Part shown: in pieces, positions 56,995-64,000 of the stretch
Position numbering within the stretch: the first letter of the stretch is position 1
Layout: each line of letters starts with the position of its first letter
NCBI RefSeq assembly: GCF_016937535.1
Contig: NZ_JAFHKK010000001.1
Location: 62,001-126,000, forward strand
DNA length: 64,000 nt
Direction: 5' to 3'
Origin: Sulfurospirillum tamanense
Lineage (GTDB): Bacteria; Campylobacterota; Campylobacteria; Campylobacterales; Campylobacteraceae
Program-made: the position numbers and the translations under genes
The notes under the pieces: generated by a model
The model's database searches: none
What the model was told of the DNA's origin: nothing
Seen by the model: only the letters and a program-made list of their open reading frames with translations

Positions 56995-57620
56995 AAGATG
57001 AGTCCATCGTGGCGATGGACATTCTGCTCACCCTAGAATCCGCGGGGTTTTCACAGTGCACAAGTGCTAAAAATCCCAAAGAAGCCTACCACTACGCCAA
57101 AAAACAGCCGCCCACCGTGCTCATTTGTGACATCAACCTTGGTGAAGAGGAAAACGGTATCGATGTGGCCAAAACCTTGCACACGCACTTTGGGTGCGCC
57201 GTTGTTTTTCTCACCGCCTACAACGACACCAAAACCCTTGAAGAGGTGGCCCGCATTCCCTTTGCCCAGTACCTTTGCAAACCCTACGCACCCATCGCCT
57301 TGCTTTCCATGGTCAAACTTGCCTTGTTGCGCCACACCCAAACGGTACTACACTTTGGCGAGCATACGTATAATCCTTTTACCCAAACCCTCAGCTACTG
57401 CGAAAAACCCCTTGCCCTTACCCACAACGAAACCCTCTTGTTTCACCTGTTGGCCCTCAAAGAAGGAGCGGTGCTTAGCGAAGCGGAGCTTGATAACACC
57501 CTTTGGCCTTTCAAAGCTGTTTCCCAAACCACCAAACGCACCCTCATCCACCGTTTGCGTCAAAAAATAGCCCCTTTAAAAATCGTCAAAGTCTCCAACC
57601 TCGGCTACCGCTTAACCTAA
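56949..57620 (+). CDS. Response regulator with winged-helix output
   Basis: 223 residues from ATG 56949 (AAGG six bases upstream; an ATG at 56943 is too close). Receiver with VVEDES, phospho-acceptor Asp in VLICDINLGEEENGIDV, FLTAYND, and lysine in YLCKPYAP. Output domain of OmpR type (NETLLFHLLALKEGAVLSEAELDNTLW to SNLGYRLT). Cognate of the overlapping kinase; predicted to bind the TTGGAAC repeats at 55088 and 57631. Confidence 0.85.
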   Translation: MDTLLRAKHTPILVVEDESIVAMDILLTLESAGFSQCTSAKNPKEAYHYAKKQPPTVLICDINLGEEENGIDVAKTLHTHFGCAVVFLTAYNDTKTLEEVARIPFAQYLCKPYAPIALLSMVKLALLRHTQTVLHFGEHTYNPFTQTLSYCEKPLALTHNETLLFHLLALKEGAVLSEAELDNTLWPFKAVSQTTKRTLIHRLRQKIAPLKIVKVSNLGYRLT

Positions 57621-57630
57621 ACTCGTCCAT

Positions 57631-57669
57631 TTGGAACGCTTTTGGAACAAAATTTTTCTACTATATAAA
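57631..57669 (+). promoter_or_regulatory. TTGGAAC tandem operator and -10 box before the beta-barrel gene
   Basis: TTGGAACGCTTTTGGAAC (57631-57648), two TTGGAAC units 11 bp apart, followed by TATATAAA (57662-57669). Matches the operator at 55088-55105 in 17 of 18 bases. A TTTACATGTAAA palindrome lies between promoter and gene at 57701-57712. Confidence 0.6.
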
Positions 57670-57730
57670 CACAGAAACGAAACACAAAATACATTAATGC
57701 TTTACATGTAAACCACAAAAAGGAGTTCGT

Positions 57731-58399
57731 ATGGGACATGTTGTATCAAAATTATGCTTAGCACTGTGCGTTTTTGGCGCGAGTGCACAGGCTGGGGGAG
57801 TTGGGAAGGATGGTTTTTACCTTGGGGCAATTTTAGGTGTCAATAGTCCCACGGTACAATCTACCGTCACAGACACAGGCGGGCTAGACACCTTTTCCAC
57901 TGACATCAACAAAGCAGGGCTGATGTTTGGGCTTCATGGGGGCTGGAGGATGCATGTCGAGGGGGGATTTCATGGGGTGGAAGCTTCCTATAAAGACTCT
58001 ACCGCCAAAGGCACTTACAACATGGGTTCTTTAGGGGGCGGATTCAAAACCAACGCCTCTTTTGACCTTTCCTACAAAGGTGGCTACGCCATCGCACCGG
58101 AAACCTACGTCACAGGGCGCTTAGGGTACGGTTGGCTCAGGGCTAGTCATCAGGTTTTTGGTAGCTCTTTTGTGGACAACGGTTCGTTTAACCACACCCT
58201 TGGGTATGTCTTAGCGGGTCTTGGCGTGGAACATTACCTTAGCAAATCCCTCTCTCTTAGTGGCGAATACCTTTACCGCCACGCTACCGAAGATGCCAAA
58301 AAGCGTCACATGTACACCAACAACAGTGGCGACTACACCGACATCAAAGGCGAATACTCTGACCACTCTTTTGTGGTTGCCATTAATTACTTCTTTTAA
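57731..58399 (+). CDS. Outer-membrane beta-barrel protein
   Basis: 222 residues; signal peptide MGHVVSKLCLALCVFGASAQA, then alternating strands rich in Gly, Tyr and Ser (GFYLGAILGVNS, YVTGRLGYGWLRASHQVF, SLSLSGEYLYRHAT) and a terminal strand ending in Phe (HSFVVAINYFF), the beta-barrel assembly signal. Resembles eight-stranded opacity/OmpA-like barrels. Preceded by the two-component operator, so probably its target. Confidence 0.8.
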   Translation: MGHVVSKLCLALCVFGASAQAGGVGKDGFYLGAILGVNSPTVQSTVTDTGGLDTFSTDINKAGLMFGLHGGWRMHVEGGFHGVEASYKDSTAKGTYNMGSLGGGFKTNASFDLSYKGGYAIAPETYVTGRLGYGWLRASHQVFGSSFVDNGSFNHTLGYVLAGLGVEHYLSKSLSLSGEYLYRHATEDAKKRHMYTNNSGDYTDIKGEYSDHSFVVAINYFF

Positions 58400-58404
58400 T
58401 TTTT

Positions 58405-58436
58405 TGTAACAAGAGGGGCTTTTCCTTCTTGTTACA
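58405..58436. terminator. Hairpin at the ancestral aroC end
   Basis: TGTAACAAGA (58405-58414) and TCTTGTTACA (58427-58436) form a perfect 10-bp stem between the convergent beta-barrel and aroC-remnant genes. It includes the remnant's stop codon at 58432-58434. Before the insertion it would have ended aroC; it now lies beyond KAP. Confidence 0.55.
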
Positions 58437-58750
58437 TGTACACCTTTTTCACCTGCGCCAAGGTGCTTCCCATATTCAGCAGTAGCATGTCCGCTACCAC
58501 CAATACCGCCATGGCTTCAGCGACGACGCTTCCGCGCACGGCGATGCACGGGTCGTGGCGGCCTTTGAGGTTACATGTAACGCTATTTCCGTGGATGTCT
58601 TGGGTAGGTTGGGCATGAAAGATGGAGGGCGTGGGTTTAAAATGGACACGCAGTTCTATGGGCGCACCTGAGCTAATGCCACCTAAAATGCCTCCTGCGT
58701 GGTTACTTAAAAAACCGTTTGCGCTCATGAGGTCGTTGTTTTGGCTGCCC
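58432..58750 (-). pseudogene. aroC: Truncated aroC 3' end (displaced by KAP insertion)
   Basis: Last roughly 105 codons of chorismate synthase without start or catalytic N-terminal part. Up to 58462 it is identical to the same stretch of the complete aroC; the final ten residues differ ([10 protein letters not shown] here, [10 protein letters not shown] in the complete gene), so this is probably the original end of the native gene. Confidence 0.9.
58462..58750. repeat. 289-bp perfect direct repeat, left copy
   Basis: Base-for-base identical to 60755-61043 by reading. Its left edge is where the two aroC ends diverge; its right edge is the junction with unique KAP DNA. Includes the last 15 codons and stop of KAP (58703-58750) in another frame. 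Confidence 0.95.
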
Positions 58751-60724
58751 CTTCCATAATTGCAACAATTCGTTTTCTTCTTCTGTCAATAAATCTTCAT
58801 CTAAGCTTTCAATATAGGTTTCGATTTCTTTCAAGTCAATCATTAATTTACAAAATTCCTTAGAATTTGAAATCGATTCCTTATACATTCCTCCTTTTAC
58901 AATAGCAAAAAAAGTTTCCTTATCCTTGAAAATAAGTTTCTTGAATTCTTCTTTTATTTGGTCTAATTTTTCCTGAAATTCTTCTCTATTTACAAGAACT
59001 GAGCGAAAAATTTCCTCCTCTTTTAAAAACGCCCAAAAATCCAACAATGCCAATTTTTCTTTCAAATATTGATGTACACGCTGTTTCGCTTCTTCTTCAT
59101 ATCCTTCCATTATCACAAAGATATCCATTTTTACCCATAATGGGGTTGCACTCTTTACATTGTCAGTGAAAAAGGCAACCATGAATTCTTCATTATTCAT
59201 ATTACTAAGCATCTTCTTTGAGAAGTGCAAAAATAACGAGTCTAAGGGTGTTTCAATGGTTGAATCTTTGTTTTTCACTCTAAAATATTCATGCATTTTT
59301 ATGGCATTGTAAAAAGTATTTTTCTGCTCTTCTTTTTTGGAATGTATTAAGGTAATCTTATTTGCCATTTCAATAAAAAACGCACCTTTTTTTGCCTCAT
59401 ATAGGTGTAAAAATGCTTGCTTAAACACCTCGAAATCGTCACCCTGAAAAAGCTTTTCGGTTTCCCTAAATTCACCATACGATAGCTTGTCATCTGAAAC
59501 AGAAAAAGCAAAATAGTTTTCAAAATAATAGGGGTCAGCAAGGTATTTATCTCCATGGTCTTTGTTTGAAAAGCCTTGACCATACGCAAACTCACTGCTA
59601 TCCAGCATAGGGAAAAGTAAATTTAAAACATTACCAAAAACAAGATGCCTTTGGGTCATTGTTTCAAACTCTTTTTTTATTTTATCTTTGTCCAAAAGGT
59701 TCCAACTTGGACTAACAACACATTGGCTAAAGTCATCCCTAATCTCACTGTAAAGCCGATTGTTTTTTATTTTTAGAAGCGATAGAAGAAAAAAATCTGT
59801 AAAATTCACATCTTGAGCAATGATAGGATACTCAAAAGAGAGAGTACCTTCAAGAAGATAGACATCTCGCATCGTAAGAATATACTTCGGTACAATATCA
59901 CGAATTACATGTTCCCATTTATATTTATCAAAAAATACTTTGCGTCTGTCTTCTTTAACTCTCGCAAGAATTGCATCCAACTTTTCATGCAACACTCCAT
60001 GCAATGTCACATTATGAGGTTTTGGCACACAAAGAGGGTATTGGACGATTTTCTCAAGGTATTTTTCGCCTGATTCTTTTTTAAATGTCTCCAAAGAACG
60101 GGCAACAATCTCTTTGTCATACAATAGAAGGTAAATCACATTGTCAAAATCAGCTATACCCTTAACCAGCCTAAAAATAAACTCTGTTTCTTTATCGGTA
60201 AGCCTGTCGATGTCATCGATAATAATGACAATCTTTCTCTTCAGCCCCTGAAGGTATCCATTGATGCTTTTCTTGATGGCTTCAAGGCTTTGGGTTTTTG
60301 AAGGGCTTGATTTGGGTTTTAACTTCCACGTTGCGCTTAGCATCCCTGTTGAAACGCTTACATTTTCAGGTGCAATGACAGAAACAAGGGTCTTGATGTC
60401 TTTTTTGATTTGCTCATTCCATTTTACATCAAAGGAAGTGCGAGATAAAACTGTAATAAGTTCATCAAAAAAGAGCTTAACCACTTGGTGCAAATCCGCC
60501 ACAAGCCAAGGATTAAAACGCATCACCTCAACCTCTTCTTGAATCTCATTTTCTATGAGGTTAACCAGCGAGGTCTTGCCACTACCCCATTTTCCCTCAA
60601 TGGAAATCACAAAAGCTTCTTGCTGTTCGTAGTTCAAAATTCCCTGTGCAACTCTTTTGGCAAAAGAGCTAAAACCAAGCCTATCCTCATCATGTGCATT
60701 AATAGGAAAGCTTGAATTTTTCAT
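58703..60724 (-). CDS. KAP family P-loop NTPase (putative anti-phage protein)
   Basis: 673 residues. Walker [11 protein letters not shown] at 44-53, RFNPWL near 69-74, Walker [12 protein letters not shown] at 165-175, and [10 protein letters not shown] near 198-207, the KAP/PifA pattern. The P-loop domain has no obvious membrane helices in the insert, so it is probably the soluble form. The C-terminal half is helical, charged and unrelated to its neighbours. The ATG immediately follows the aroC stop. The last 15 residues ([15 protein letters not shown]) come from aroC DNA read in another frame, so the native KAP end is probably missing. More AT-rich than neighbours and free of the TTACATGTAA motif. 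KAP NTPases include PifA, which excludes phage T7; a defence role is inferred. Confidence 0.88.
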   Translation of the reverse strand: MKNSSFPINAHDEDRLGFSSFAKRVAQGILNYEQQEAFVISIEGKWGSGKTSLVNLIENEIQEEVEVMRFNPWLVADLHQVVKLFFDELITVLSRTSFDVKWNEQIKKDIKTLVSVIAPENVSVSTGMLSATWKLKPKSSPSKTQSLEAIKKSINGYLQGLKRKIVIIIDDIDRLTDKETEFIFRLVKGIADFDNVIYLLLYDKEIVARSLETFKKESGEKYLEKIVQYPLCVPKPHNVTLHGVLHEKLDAILARVKEDRRKVFFDKYKWEHVIRDIVPKYILTMRDVYLLEGTLSFEYPIIAQDVNFTDFFLLSLLKIKNNRLYSEIRDDFSQCVVSPSWNLLDKDKIKKEFETMTQRHLVFGNVLNLLFPMLDSSEFAYGQGFSNKDHGDKYLADPYYFENYFAFSVSDDKLSYGEFRETEKLFQGDDFEVFKQAFLHLYEAKKGAFFIEMANKITLIHSKKEEQKNTFYNAIKMHEYFRVKNKDSTIETPLDSLFLHFSKKMLSNMNNEEFMVAFFTDNVKSATPLWVKMDIFVIMEGYEEEAKQRVHQYLKEKLALLDFWAFLKEEEIFRSVLVNREEFQEKLDQIKEEFKKLIFKDKETFFAIVKGGMYKESISNSKEFCKLMIDLKEIETYIESLDEDLLTEEENELLQLWKGQPKQRPHERKRFFK

Positions 60725-61798
60725 TTACATGTAAAGCTTTTTGACTTGCTCTATGGTGCTTCCCATATTCAGCAGTAGCATGTCCGCTACCACCAATACC
60801 GCCATGGCTTCAGCGACGACGCTTCCGCGCACGGCGATGCACGGGTCGTGGCGGCCTTTGAGGTTACATGTAACGCTATTTCCGTGGATGTCTTGGGTAG
60901 GTTGGGCATGAAAGATGGAGGGCGTGGGTTTAAAATGGACACGCAGTTCTATGGGCGCACCTGAGCTAATGCCACCTAAAATGCCTCCTGCGTGGTTACT
61001 TAAAAAACCGTTTGCGCTCATGAGGTCGTTGTTTTGGCTGCCCTTAAGGCGCGCGGCGTTGATGCCCTCGCCTATTTCTACAGCTTTGACGCCGTTGATG
61101 CCCATCATCGCTTCGGCTAGCCTGGCATCCAGCTTATCATACAGCGGTTCACCCAGTCCCGCGGGCGCACCAACAATACGCACCAACGCGCTTCCACCCA
61201 CCGAATCGTGGCTATTTTTAGCCGCTAAAATGGTCGCTTTTTGAGCTTCTTCGCACGTAGGGTCAAGAGCAAAAATCTCGCTTGCCTTGGCATGTTCAAA
61301 GTCCACGGTCTCGCCCAACACTTCACCGATAGCGCAAATCCCGCTTTGCACGCGGATATTTAGCGCTTCAAGCAAAGCCTCAACCACGCCAGCGGCCGCC
61401 ACACGCGCAGCGGTTTCTCTGGCACTACTGCGTCCACCGCCTCGGTAATCGCGGAGGCCGTATTTTTTCCAGTAAGTTAAGTCTGCGTGACCGGGGCGAA
61501 AAAGCTCTTTTACCGCGCCATAATCGCTGGATTTTTGGTTTTCATTGGGGATAAACAGTGCGATGGGCGTACCCGTGGTCAAGTCTTCAAACACCCCGCT
61601 AAGGACTTGGACTGTGTCACTCTCCTTGCGTGCCGTAGCGTAGGGGGTTTTACCCGGACGTCTGCGCTCAAGCCAGGCTTGAATGTTCTTTACATGTAAA
61701 GGCACACCCGCAGGCATTCCCTCAATCACACAACCAATCCCTGCTCCGTGGGACTCCCCAAAGGTGCTCACACACAGGCGCTTTCCAAAATGATTCAC
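60725..61798 (-). CDS. aroC: Chorismate synthase
   Basis: 357 residues from the GTG at 61798 (AAGGAG upstream; GTGA overlap with the rnc stop; starts [18 protein letters not shown]). FMN/substrate motifs [72 protein letters not shown] near 100-138, and [18 protein letters not shown] near 315. Last step of the shikimate pathway. The final ten codons appear to come with the KAP element; catalytic regions are intact. Confidence 0.96.
   Translation of the reverse strand: [357 protein letters not shown]
60755..61043. repeat. 289-bp perfect direct repeat, right copy
   Basis: Internal to complete aroC; identical to 58462-58750. Contains one GTTACATGTAAC palindrome (60863-60874), also duplicated at 58570-58581. 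Confidence 0.95.
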
Positions 61799-62481
61799 CC
61801 ATTCTCCTTTGATAAAACCTCTAACGCCAAACGTGCGGCTTCTTGCTGAGCCTCTTTTTTGCTTTTGCCTCTGGCACATGAAAGGGTACGCTCATGGACT
61901 TTGGCCGCCACTTCAAACTCTTTTTTGTGGTCTGGACCAAAAGAGCGCAACAGCACATACTCTGGTGTCACCCCAAAGCGGGCTTGGGTGAGCTCTTGAA
62001 GGGTGGTTTTATAGTCTTTAAAGATGCTGTCCATGTCGATTTTAGGGTACACGTCTTCCAATAACCGCTCTACAAACTCCCGCGTCCACTCCAATCCAGC
62101 CTCCAGATAAACTGCGCCCATCACTGCCTCAAACGCATTGGAAAGCAAAGAAGCTTTGATACGTCCTTTGTTGTTCTCTTCTGCCAAAGAGATAAAAATA
62201 AAATCTCCAAGCCCCAAATGTTGGGCAAGCATTTCAAAACCTTTTTCACTCACTAGCGACGCGCGCATTTTTGACAAATCCCCCTCAGGGACATTCAAAA
62301 AAGAGCGAAACAGATACTCTCCTACAATCAAATCCAGCACCGCATCGCCCAAAAATTCTAAGCGTTCGTTGTTGTATGATTTTTTGTAGCTCTTGTGTGT
62401 GAGTGCCTCGATTATCAGGTTTTTATCCCGAAACTGATAACCCAGACGCTCTTCTAGTGCTCTAATGGCTTGCTTTTCCAT
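61795..62481 (-). CDS. rnc: Ribonuclease III
   Basis: 228 residues; catalytic signature NERLEFLGDAVLDLIVGEYLF near 38-58, later KASLLSNAFEAVMGAVYLEAG near 108, then double-stranded RNA-binding domain ending KSKKEAQQEAARLALEVL. Processes rRNA and regulatory duplexes. 3 bp after rnhA. Confidence 0.98.
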   Translation of the reverse strand: MEKQAIRALEERLGYQFRDKNLIIEALTHKSYKKSYNNERLEFLGDAVLDLIVGEYLFRSFLNVPEGDLSKMRASLVSEKGFEMLAQHLGLGDFIFISLAEENNKGRIKASLLSNAFEAVMGAVYLEAGLEWTREFVERLLEDVYPKIDMDSIFKDYKTTLQELTQARFGVTPEYVLLRSFGPDHKKEFEVAAKVHERTLSCARGKSKKEAQQEAARLALEVLSKENG

Positions 62482-62484
62482 GGT

Positions 62485-62910
62485 TCACCCCAATAGTTTT
62501 GCTTTAGTGGCTTCTTCTTTGGCGATCACATCGCACCGCTCATTTTCCTCGTGCCCATCGTGTCCGCGCACCCACGTTGCTTTCACGTGATGGGGTTTTG
62601 AAACCTCAAGATACGCTTGCCACAAGTCTACGTTTTTGACATTTTTGAAGTTCTTTTTTACCCAGTTTTCCAACCAGCCATTAATGGCATTGACCACGTA
62701 ACTTGAATCGCTAATAATGCTTACCATGCAAGGTTCTTTTAGCGCGCGAAGTCCCTCAATCACCCCTCTAAGCTCCATGCGATTGTTGGTCGTGTGTGCT
62801 TCGTGTCCGCGTACGATTCTTTCCACATCCCCATAGCGCAAAATCGTCCCAAATCCCCCAGGGCCTGGGTTGCCAAGAGCAGAACCATCACTAAAAAGGG
62901 AGATGTGTTT
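62485..62910 (-). CDS. rnhA: Ribonuclease HI
   Basis: About 141 residues if it starts at the TTG at 62910 (then MKHISLFSDGSALGNPGPGG, aligning with E. coli RNase HI); an in-frame TTG at 62940 would add ten residues. Catalytic D in FSDGS, E in NRMELRGVIEGL, D in ISDSSYVVNAI, and HE in GHDGHEENERCDVIA. The start overlaps the end of the TPR gene, so translation is probably coupled. Together with rnhB the window encodes both RNase H types. Confidence 0.93.
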   Translation of the reverse strand, partial: KHISLFSDGSALGNPGPGGFGTILRYGDVERIVRGHEAHTTNNRMELRGVIEGLRALKEPCMVSIISDSSYVVNAINGWLENWVKKNFKNVKNVDLWQAYLEVSKPHHVKATWVRGHDGHEENERCDVIAKEEATKAKLLG

Positions 62911-63928
62911 CAAGGCGTTCTTTCGTAATAATAGGTTCAATGTTCACACTTCCAAGGGCATGGCAACTGGGACAGCGGTAAAAATGCACCGGGAAGGTCT
63001 GCTTGCACGCATCGCAAAAATAGCTAAAGCTAAGCCCCGCGTTTTTGTAGCCGGCTTCTTGAAGTTTACCCAACACTTCCAGCTCAAACACTTCGCACGC
63101 ATCGCTTGTGATGGCATAACCTCTGGCTTTAAAAACCGCTCTTGCAAGGGGGGCTGTAACTGCTTCGGGGCGCACCAAATAAGGGTCAAGGTACCACAAC
63201 AAATCTACAATCTTCATTACTTCAAACGTACCAACTTCTTCCCAGTCTATAGGCAAATCGTATTTGAGCCAAAACTCAAACACCATGCGTTGGGCAAGAG
63301 CAAATTTTTCTTTGAGTTCACGTAAAGCAGCCAATTTGACCTCATTAGTCAGGCTCTTGTCTGCCAAAATACCCTTTGCCTTAACGTATGCTTTTTGGGC
63401 TTCCACGTCCGCGCCCATCTCTTCAAGGGCATCAAGCGCCTCTAAAGACCGGTCAAATTCTTTAAGTTTTTCATAGCTTACCGTGAGGTACTTAAGGGCT
63501 GTTTTGTTACGCGGATACAGGCGCAAGGCTTCTAAAAACACTTCCGAAGCGCGGCGCAAAAACCCCGCTTTAAAATAGGTCGTGCCAAGTTCGGTGAGAA
63601 TGTACTGCTTTTCTTCGCGGTTTTTGACCCGCTTTAGGGCTAGCAAATAAACGCCGATAGCCTTTTCAAAATCCCCACTTTTAGTGTAAGAATGTGCCAA
63701 AAGTCCCAAGGATTCTGTAGGCACAGCAAAATCTTCAAGGAGTTTTTTGTAGCCGTCTTCGTCGGTAGTAATCTCAAAGCGCTTGATAAATTGTTCGATG
63801 CTTTGTTTTTCTTCTTTGGATTTAAACACACCCCACCAGTAGTTCACAAAGGCGATGATAAAGACGAACGTAAACAGCAGAATAATCCCAAACATCGGAT
63901 CGCGGTACTCAATAAAAAACGGTTCCAA
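62891..63928 (-). CDS. TPR protein with C-terminal zinc ribbon (LapB-like)
   Basis: 345 residues, TTG start (AAGGG six bases upstream). One N-terminal membrane helix (FGIILLFTFVFIIAFVNYWWG, about 13-33), tetratricopeptide repeats (LGLLAHSYTKSGDFEKAIGVYLLAL, LGTTYFKAGFLRRASEVFLEALRLYP, and more to about 200), and a C-terminal rubredoxin-like CDAC...CPSCH metal site. This is the layout of LapB/YciM, which controls LPS synthesis in E. coli; the same function is possible but unproven. Confidence 0.75.
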   Translation of the reverse strand: MEPFFIEYRDPMFGIILLFTFVFIIAFVNYWWGVFKSKEEKQSIEQFIKRFEITTDEDGYKKLLEDFAVPTESLGLLAHSYTKSGDFEKAIGVYLLALKRVKNREEKQYILTELGTTYFKAGFLRRASEVFLEALRLYPRNKTALKYLTVSYEKLKEFDRSLEALDALEEMGADVEAQKAYVKAKGILADKSLTNEVKLAALRELKEKFALAQRMVFEFWLKYDLPIDWEEVGTFEVMKIVDLLWYLDPYLVRPEAVTAPLARAVFKARGYAITSDACEVFELEVLGKLQEAGYKNAGLSFSYFCDACKQTFPVHFYRCPSCHALGSVNIEPIITKERLETHLPF

Positions 63929-63956
63929 GAGCTACCCTTCGCGTGAATTGGGCTAG

Positions 63957-63962
63957 ATTATA
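63957..63962 (-). promoter_or_regulatory. -10 box of TPR-rnhA-rnc-aroC-KAP transcript
   Basis: The minus strand reads GCTATAATC about 30 bp upstream of the TPR gene start. No clear -35. All five genes downstream are tightly packed, so KAP could be expressed from here. Confidence 0.45.
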
Positions 63963-63987
63963 GCTAAGATTGAGTACAATTGCGCTT

Positions 63988-64000
63988 ATGATAGACGAAC
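63988..64000 (+). CDS. Start of a divergent gene, probably dnaG (partial)
   Basis: ATG-ATA-GAC-GAA at the window edge, with a TACAAT box (63975-63980) seven bases upstream, so nearly leaderless. In Campylobacter dnaG lies divergently next to the same TPR-rnhA-rnc-aroC cluster; identity rests only on gene order. Confidence 0.35.

Larger units (their letters stand above)
58703..61043. mobile_element. KAP insertion flanked by duplicated aroC 3' segments
   Basis: The unit from 58751 to about 60754 carries KAP and a divergent last ten codons of aroC, between two 289-bp identical aroC segments. This is the product expected from a single crossover of a circular DNA, or from gene-end-restoring integration. 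No integrase, transposase or inverted repeats are present. Confidence 0.75.

Noticed and set aside
58703-60724. KAP gene considered as part of a multi-gene defence island or prophage
   Set aside because: Both sides are housekeeping or envelope genes; no integrase, restriction, toxin or phage genes are in reach, so only the single gene plus aroC pieces can be supported.
62943-63189. Open frame antisense to the end of the TPR gene
   Set aside because: Shadow frame of the TPR/zinc-ribbon coding region; no ribosome-binding site or protein-like composition.

Overview
The window looks like chromosomal DNA of a member of the Campylobacterota (formerly Epsilonproteobacteria), most likely a free-living Campylobacterales such as a Sulfurospirillum relative. 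Evidence: a ccoNOQP cbb3-oxidase operon followed by small membrane genes, fixH and addBA; the order carA - DUF507 - MotE-like - FliJ-like - purA; tkt - ispA - PDZ protein - ybaB; an S10-spc-alpha ribosomal superoperon without rpmD (L30); katA followed by an ankyrin gene; and aroC - rnc - rnhA - TPR gene, all familiar from Campylobacter gene order. GC is mid-range (about 45 percent by eye), higher than in Campylobacter. There are no rRNA or tRNA genes, CRISPR arrays or transposase genes.

Layout: 1-1.15 kb partial oligopeptide/nickel-type solute-binding protein; 1.3-6.4 kb UPF0014 permease and pstSCAB phosphate uptake; 6.6-7.5 kb rpsI-rplM; 7.5-12.6 kb AddAB-type helicase-nuclease; 12.6-20 kb cbb3 oxidase, assembly genes and a two-component pair; 20-25.8 kb carA, DUF507, DUF4126, flagellar-type MotE/FliJ-like genes, purA, hisZ; 25.8-31.8 kb uppP, gph, tkt, ispA, PDZ protein, ybaB, panD; 31.9-34 kb murE, TPR gene, NifU-like gene; 34-48 kb ribosomal superoperon with secY, map, infA, rpoA; 48-51.4 kb radical SAM gene, ATPase, rnhB; 51.6-55.1 kb katA, ankyrin gene, DUF2156 and GNAT genes; 55.1-58.4 kb a two-component system and an outer-membrane beta-barrel gene; 58.4-61.8 kb aroC with a KAP P-loop NTPase inserted; 61.8-64 kb rnc, rnhA, TPR gene and the first codons of a divergent gene (probably dnaG).

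Two things stand out. First, the KAP NTPase gene lies between a complete aroC and a 289-bp perfect duplicate of the aroC 3' part. The element appears to have donated a new, divergent aroC end, placed the KAP start codon directly after the aroC stop, and borrowed aroC DNA in another frame for the last 15 residues of the KAP protein. The ancestral terminator-like hairpin is now downstream of KAP. This looks like a gene-end-restoring integration of a putative defence gene without a recombinase. Second, the palindrome TTTACATGTAAA (core TTACATGTAA) occurs about 26 times in 64 kb, mostly inside genes in all reading frames, where chance predicts about 0.1. It is nearly absent from the ribosomal-protein and cbb3 regions and from the KAP gene.

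Further regulatory structure: the same 18-bp tandem TTGGAAC repeat precedes the two-component operon at 55.1 kb and the beta-barrel gene at 57.7 kb, which suggests an autoregulated signalling-porin unit. A 48-bp dispersed 3'-UTR repeat with compensatory stem changes follows rpsI and rnhB. A PerR/Fur-type 7-1-7 palindrome precedes katA. Two abutting hairpins form the leader of the alpha ribosomal operon. A 33-codon membrane-peptide gene is embedded in the cco operon.
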